Part shown: piece after piece, positions 57,902 to 64,000 of the stretch | Position numbering within the stretch: position 1 is the first letter of the stretch | Layout: the number at the start of each line of letters is the position of its first letter | Assembly: GCA_004794785.1 (NCBI GenBank) | Contig: SJOL01001796.1 | Coordinates: 57,062 to 121,061, forward strand | Direction: 5' to 3' | DNA length: 64,000 bases | From: Opisthorchis felineus | Taxonomy: Eukaryota; Platyhelminthes; Trematoda; Opisthorchiida; Opisthorchiidae | Notes under the pieces: generated by a model | Databases searched by the model: none | Told to the model about the DNA's origin: nothing | What the model saw: the letters and a program-made list of their open reading frames with translations, nothing else | Program-made: the position numbers and the translations under genes

Positions 57902-60900
57902 ATGGAACCAATCCCGATACGTCACTTTTTCTCTCGCATACTACTGTCTTGCCGTAAACTTTCAGTTGATCGCTAGAAAAGTGAGCTGTATCAAACACAT
58001 GGAAGTTAGCATGAAAAGTGCCGAGGGATTACTTGTGAGGTATGATTGACTCGCTTGCAAGATTAGCGAACCTAGGAACGACTTGAATAGAAGGTCTCTC
58101 AAGAAGGTCAGCGAATGTTTGCCTCCTCATATCATAGGCAAGGTTTGTCAGTGCTGTTGTGAAGAGTCCACCATGTAACCCATGTCATCTCTTGACCTTA
58201 GAAAAAATCGCTTAAACAGTCTACCAAAGTGATGGGGCACAATCTGGCCTTGTGTACATTAAAAGTCTTTTGTTTACGAAACGTACTAATTCCTAAATTC
58301 AACTATGGGCTTCTGTCGTATAGTATAACCATTATCAGCTGTATTTTCGCTGTTCCAGCGGGCGTGTGTAGAATTACAAGGGTTTGATGCTTCCACAAAG
58401 CCAACTGGACTGGTAGAAAACAATTCAAATGTTCGTACAACAACTAAAGCAGCTTTAGTTCTCAAACTACGAAAACTGCACTGCCTATCCACAGTGGGCA
58501 CATGCGTCAAATAAATTATGTAGATGCCTATTTCCGAAACATGTTCCGCGTGTGTCCATACGTTAGAGTTGTCTTTGGGATGAATGTATCATAACGCTTA
58601 AAGCAAGATCCTTCTAGCTGGTTACTACTATTAACAGCCGTCTGCGCATTAAAGGCCCGTCCTCTGGCGCAAATCGGGTTTAACAAATACGATTTTCTGC
58701 CTGCTCTCATGTGCAAATCTGGTTGTCAGCACTCTTGAGATTTCTGTGTTCAAACAGACCGTTGGGGAGATTCAACACGCATTTACTACACAACATGTTG
58801 TAGTGAATTAAGCTGCAAGCCTGATACTGAGCATTGTTAAAAATTTCACCTAACGAATTGATACCAGCGGTTCTTTGCTTGAAGAGAACCATGGCCGAAA
58901 GTCAAGGAATGTTGTCGGAATAGTAACATTACGGTTAACCGTACTTCCTAATCACCTGCATTTCCAAAATTCTTAGTTTTGGGGGCTAAACGTTTCAAAT
59001 GATCGAGGTTCTTTTCGCTGAGCTGCGCAATTCGGGTGCAAACGTCTCATCGCCAACTGAAGTGACATTGCTCAAGCGTACTGAGTAGGCGGTGTGACAG
59101 TCTGTAGGTTTTGAGGAGTACTGTGCTTGATTATATATATGTTTTGTTGACGCGGAGCGGATTGCGCTTGAATACAACTCATATTTTGTATAGTTGTTCA
59201 CGTCCGTTGAATGGTTCGCTACCATCTGCTTGATTGGTGTCCGGATGCCCGTTGTGTTTGACCCCTCGGACTCATTCCACTTAACATGTGACCTATAGAT
59301 TCCTCGGTTGGCACATTTGTCATCCAATCAAGCTGGAAAGGGATATGTAGACTGGATCAAATCCAGTATGTCGGCTGACAGGTTTCGCGGCACATGACCA
59401 TGTTTCTATCAACTAACTTACACGTGCGTTTCCACTTGCCAAGACCTCATGGTTTTCCACAGTGAAGTTGAATACTTCTTGATCCTCGTGAGTGATTTGC
59501 TCAGTATTTTCTTTTTTTTGTGTGTAACAGTGTTTGTGGTATTTAATTCACTGAATGAGATTAATTCTGTTATTCTGGTTGATGTCCTATCTCGGATTGA
59601 AATTAACTTTTCAACTTAGCAGTTGTTTTGTGGGCTATTTGCATTTCTTCTGGTTGCGGTGGTTATGCCATAAAGTCGGGTACGTTTTTTATACCCGTTG
59701 GAAGAATTGTCCGCTTGTCCACCCATTAGGTTGTTGCTGTGACTGTCGGGAATCGTTTGGTTAATGCCTCTTTTGACGTTGTATCATAATGCTTAGTATA
59801 CGTTAGCTTCTTCCATCTGATTTCCGCTGTATTGCAATGCATTTGCCCTCCTTAGAGGAGATTAAATAAAACCCGTTTTTACTGTTCATTGCATGATTTC
59901 TGTGGCAATTCAGTATCGGATCCATGTGCGTTTTCTTCCGATAAGGTCAGGTTTGTTGGTACGGATCCGTAGTCCGCGTAACCAGTGCGTTTGAGAATCG
60001 TGCTTCGGAAGCCCAATAGTTAATTTGACCTCTTCGGATATAGTGTTGAGGAGTTTCTCTGTGTGCTGCACCGTCAATCAATTCATAATTACGGTTAATT
60101 TATGATCTGCTCAGCGGAGGGACAGCTTGAGTTCGATTAGTGGCACTGTTTCAGCAATGAACCCGGGTAGACGTGAGAACAGGACGATGTTGATGACATC
60201 GTTTGCCATCGTTTCGGTTGTTCTAGAGTGAATAACAGGTGTGTTGCTTGTAGATTTCAGAGTGCATGTTGATGTGCACGGTCAGTTTTGAAGTAGGTCC
60301 TGAATGATCGGCTTGCGTCCGCTGTTACAACAGTGATTGACTCATCAACATGCAACCAATGTGTCCAACCTAGCAAACATAGCAGCTATCATTTATGCAG
60401 TCTGAGCAGCTGTCGCTTTGTTGCTCTGTAAAAACCAAACTACGCCCACAGATCTGAAGAGATCGGGGCAAAACCCATAGGAACACTGCTGTTGACAGTT
60501 GAACGCCCAAACGAAAACTGGATTCCAAATACTGTTTGTAGTACAGGTATTGGGTTTGCAACGGGCAGCTTAAACTATTATTTCTGATAAGTCACTGTCA
60601 GGTGCAATTAATTCGTCCCCAGGTGTCGTGACTTCATACGGGAGGCACGCATGACCAAAACTCATTGGTATTTGCAAAAGACTTGGAGCCAAGTGGACTC
60701 GCTAGTGGTTGCGTACCATGGCTGAAAGCAATATCCAGTTCCTTCGATTTCCACTATCCTCCGGGTGCGAAAGAATAGAACGTACATAGCACGTCCATAT
60801 TCCTACCTAGTCATAAGGGCAACGTGAATTAGGCAACATTTACAAACCGATTTTATTCTAGCAGCTCAGAAAGCAATTGAACATGCTTCATTGTTGCGCA

Positions 60901-61673
60901 CTGAGCATGTTCATAGCATCTCAATGATTGGAATTTGGACAATACGGAAGGTTTGGTCGTTGTGATTGATAAATTGCCAAATTAACCGTGGAGTTTGAAC
61001 TACCGCAGCAGTGGCAGCTAAAAATCGGTTCGCAATTCATTCACGTTCACTGTGGAATTAATTAGCTCATCAGCAGCCCTTTGTTTTACTGCCAAGTAAA
61101 AGAGGTTTTTGAAAGTTATGGACTGGGGCGCTTTTCCGTAATTCAGGCAGAAAAGTAGCGCACATACGTTTCCGTTATGTTTGAGAGTCTTTGATGATCT
61201 ATTGTTTATTGCTGCGGAGACTGATGAGTAGGTGCATCAGCAAGTGTAAATGTTCTTGTCTGCGTCTGACAAAGCGATTGTTGCTCTAACACAGGCGCAC
61301 CGATTTGCTGAATCCGTCCTAGCCCGAACCTGTATAACTGTTACGTGAGATGGGGAGGTCACCAGGCATCTGTCTAACGGTATCGTGTTTTTGTTTTCCT
61401 GAAAACGTTTCCTTTATGTGAAAGAAACTTGCTAGCACACCCCTTATTCATAGCGAATTGAGTGTTCACGAATGACGTAAGTAAAGCCAACATATGTGAG
61501 ACATACAGGAACATTTGAAGACTACATTCAGCTAAGAAGAATGCAGTGTAAACGTTGGTGGAACGAGTAACACAGTGTGTCTAGGGTCTACGCTATTTGT
61601 GCTAATTCTCCGTCCTTGAGTACGATCGAGCCCACTAACCTGGGACGCACGTACAGTTCTGCGTCACTGGAAA
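57902..61673. other. Little recognised; possible old repeat remnants
   Basis: Minus-strand frames at 58286-58510 and 58995-59327 have transposon-like composition but no motif I can name. The plus strand from about 59.5 to 60.3 kb is G/T-rich. No supported gene. Confidence 0.4.
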
Positions 61674-61919
61674 TTGACAACAACCAAGAATATGCCTTCA
61701 ATTCCAGGTCAACTTGTTCGTGAGTGGAATGTCAACAATCCACCAGGCCAACTGGCCCGACCCAAATGCTGCCGTCCTGGCATTTTGGGCGAACTTGAGT
61801 ACTTTAATGACTACACGGACTATCGTGATTGGAACTTCGTTCCACAAGGTGCAACCATGCCCGAGAGGCCGAAGGGGATCGGGCTGACCGAAAGCAGCGG
61901 CAGACCGTACTACAAGTAA
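61674..61919 (+). other. Unrecognised G+C-richer open frame
   Basis: 82-codon frame with a polar, Pro/Gly-rich translation: LVREWNVNNPPGQLARPKCC, then LGELEYFNDYTDYRDWNFVP. The opposite strand is also open over the same region, which is common in old repeats. It could be part of a transposon or an exon; I cannot decide. Confidence 0.25.
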
Positions 61920-62257
61920 TCGTAACACGGGACGGTCAGACGATGAAACCGCATGTCCTCTGTGATATGAATGTGCATGCAGTAAGGCGTTTACCCCAGG
62001 TGACCAGCATGTCTATATTCACGGAGGAAATGGTGCTTACGTACCCCGGGAAAGGACTGGTTAGAGAAAGTTGGCCTTAAAGCCCGCACACTCTGATGGC
62101 TGAACGGTTGACCGTGACCGCGGGCGAATTATTCATCACAGTCGAAACACTCTTAAAACAAAAGAGTCTGGTGCTGCCAAAATGGCACCGGTGTGTGCAG
62201 CTGAGTAGACAGTAATGCCTTAGTACTGCACTCTTGTGTTAGGCAGGTCTTCTGCAG

Positions 62258-62530
62258 TCCGGTAGGTCAGACTATTCAGTCGTCGATTCTGGGCAATGTC
62301 CCCAACGAAACCCTACTGTGCTGCCTTGTGGGCCAGATTGTGGGGTCAGTGACCCAAGGTGTGGTGCCCATCATACCGCAATTAGTGAGGAAAGGCCGAA
62401 AGTTTTGGTGGACAGTGATCACTATTTAACTAGAGAGGACTTTTGTCACAGGGAACAGCCGAGCCGTCTACCATTTAATCTATTACCTAATAGCCTGGCA
62501 GGAAGAAAGCGTGTATCAAAGAGACCATAA
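62258..62530 (+). CDS. Candidate exon, Cys-rich, unrecognised
   Basis: Strong acceptor (GTTAGGCAGGTCTTCTGCAG) followed by 90 open codons to a TAA: SGRSDYSVVDSGQCPQRNPT, PCGPDCGVSDPRCGAHHTAI, then a basic end (LAGRKRVSKRP). After the stop the same frame stays open to 62665 and is strongly basic (KATRNNIDRKDEPNNSKNS), so the TAA may be a recent nonsense change in a longer frame. The closely spaced Cys/His could bind metal, but no known finger pattern fits. It may be an exon, a retrotransposon fragment or a pseudogene. Confidence 0.35.
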   Translation, partial: SGRSDYSVVDSGQCPQRNPTVLPCGPDCGVSDPRCGAHHTAISEERPKVLVDSDHYLTREDFCHREQPSRLPFNLLPNSLAGRKRVSKRP

Positions 62531-62665
62531 GTGAAAAACACGGCTCGGAAAGCTACTCGCAACAACATCGACAGGAAAGATGAGCCTAACAATTCTAAGA
62601 ACAGTTTAGATGGTCCACTACAACAAAGCCCTCGTAGAAAGTGCATGCGGGTGAATAAAATGTAG

Positions 62666-64000
62666 GCATTAATCACATGTTGAAAAAATGAAGTAGGAAA
62701 TACCTTCTGAAACATAAGGACCGGACGGCCTGCATGGTGCTCTTCAAAGAAGGCGGTGAAGCCCTGCTGCCATATGCCGTGAAGAGAAAATGAACGTGGC
62801 ACATCCATAGTTAAATTTGTCTCTAAGAAGCATACGTGAACACCGCGTTAAAGCCAGTGTGGCATTGTTCCAAGACCAGCAATGGCTTAGAAGCTTTGCA
62901 GCAGAAACTTTTTTTGGAACAGCATGAAAAAAACAGAGATTGGATAGCAAGACCGTTGCTGGAAGCAGAATGTTTCAAATGAGAAGACCGTATACCAAAA
63001 AAAGACAAATCCTCAGATTTAAACACGTCTGGTTGAACGGACGAACCGAATAACTTTGAAGTGACGGTAGGCAAGTCCTCAATCACCAAAAAACACCCGT
63101 CAGCCGACCTAATATGAGTAGACACCCGATGTGCAAGCCCTAAAATAAAACGCGGCTTCCTTGAGATGTCCCGTTTTGATTATCAAAGACAAAGACTTTA
63201 AAATGTGAGGCAAAACGTCGGCCTTATAAAGCAGCTGATCCTGGAATCTATATTGAGATACGTCATTGAGACATGTCGGCAGTGTGTGACAGTAAGCGAT
63301 TATCCTGGACTAAATCCTACTAACATATTGGCTTGAAAACTCAACCCCACTATACTTTAGCTTCCGCACCATGTATATGCACGTGCATTTGTAGCCGGTG
63401 AACAAAGCCCGATCCCGTGACAACCGAAGCTAATATTACAAAGGAACTTCACTTATATTTTCGGATAAGTAGAAAGACGTTCCAGTATTTTTGAATGTGT
63501 TGATCGAGTACATTACACAGGAAGGGTGGGCATAATGAAGTGTTCTTCACAAACCGGCGTGAGCAGGTCAAAGTGCGCATTTATTTACCCAGGTGACGAA
63601 TTACACTGCAGCCAGGAAAGAATGTTCGGAAGAGACTGTGAAAATGGCGGTGAAATATCCTGAAATAGAATTTCAATAAAACGGGTAGTCGGACAGGTTC
63701 CCAGAATCTAGAGTCTTGTGGAAATATGGCAACAATAATTCTGGAGAGTCTGTTCGCCCGCCTTACTAAAGTGTCACAGCCATCTAATACCGGTGGGATG
63801 ATTCAGAACAAACATTTGTGCCCAACGGACAAACTCTCGAGGGATGACCAGCTAGTCAGGTGATGTACTCACATTGATTTACCTCCATCAGTAGCAGTTA
63901 TTTTTTAACTAACCTCGAAGTGGCCTTTAACCAACGAGGTATATGTGAGCTGTGTTCGTTAGCTCCGCAAGAACATGCACTTTTGAAATGCAATTCATCT
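62666..64000. other. Nothing firm
   Basis: A minus-strand frame of 100 codons at 62823-63125 is Ser/Cys-rich and unplaced. No further signal was recognised to the window end. Confidence 0.4.

Overview
ORGANISM AND OVERALL READING. The window is eukaryotic: about 60% A+T, no operons, few long reading frames, several decayed transposons and an assembly gap at 53686-53907. Decayed RTE-like LINE copies of a type I associate with parasitic flatworms, and an exon layout like the micro-exon genes of schistosomes, suggest a digenean trematode. This is inference; no sequence search was possible.

MAIN FINDING. On the minus strand, from about 46.5 kb down to about 6.8 kb, lies a scatter of very short exons (15-33 nt) plus one of 147 nt. 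Each has a pyrimidine-rich acceptor on one side and a GTAAG or GTGAG donor on the other. The main-set lengths are all multiples of three. One reading phase (introns after the first base of a codon, phase 1) is open in every main-set exon and at every consecutive junction; the other two phases fail in several. The same search on the plus strand gives only a few weak hits. This is the architecture of a micro-exon gene (MEG). I do not recognise the protein. The translated fragments include HTTDVCTV, EYTI, PPPAY and CYTFVGA.

LAYOUT. 0-6.2 kb: no confident gene. 6.2-12.2 kb: two direct copies (A 6202-7428, B 10976-12211) of a 1.2-kb unit made of a LINE 3' end plus an 18-nt micro-exon and a possible last exon. 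Copy A is continuous with a larger decayed LINE (to about 9.3 kb). 12.6-15.2 kb: a micro-exon cluster. 15.2-22.5 kb: introns or intergenic sequence, with a plus-strand LINE remnant at 20.9-21.3 kb. 22.6-30.8 kb: further micro-exons and a MULE/SWIM-type transposase pseudogene at 26.6-27.2 kb. 31-42.9 kb: mostly featureless, with an unrecognised GC-rich ORF at 36.7-37.1 kb. 43.0-46.5 kb: the upstream micro-exons and the 147-nt exon. 53.3 kb: a plus-strand 249-nt phase-1 exon of another gene, next to the gap. 57.7 and 61.7-62.7 kb: plus-strand coding-like stretches.

HOW IT FITS TOGETHER. The likeliest picture is one long minus-strand micro-exon gene filling most of the window. Its introns collected transposons. 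At its 3' side a LINE-linked segment carrying a micro-exon was duplicated, which would add repeat modules to the protein. The start (signal-peptide) exon was not found. No complete gene can be assembled from this window alone.
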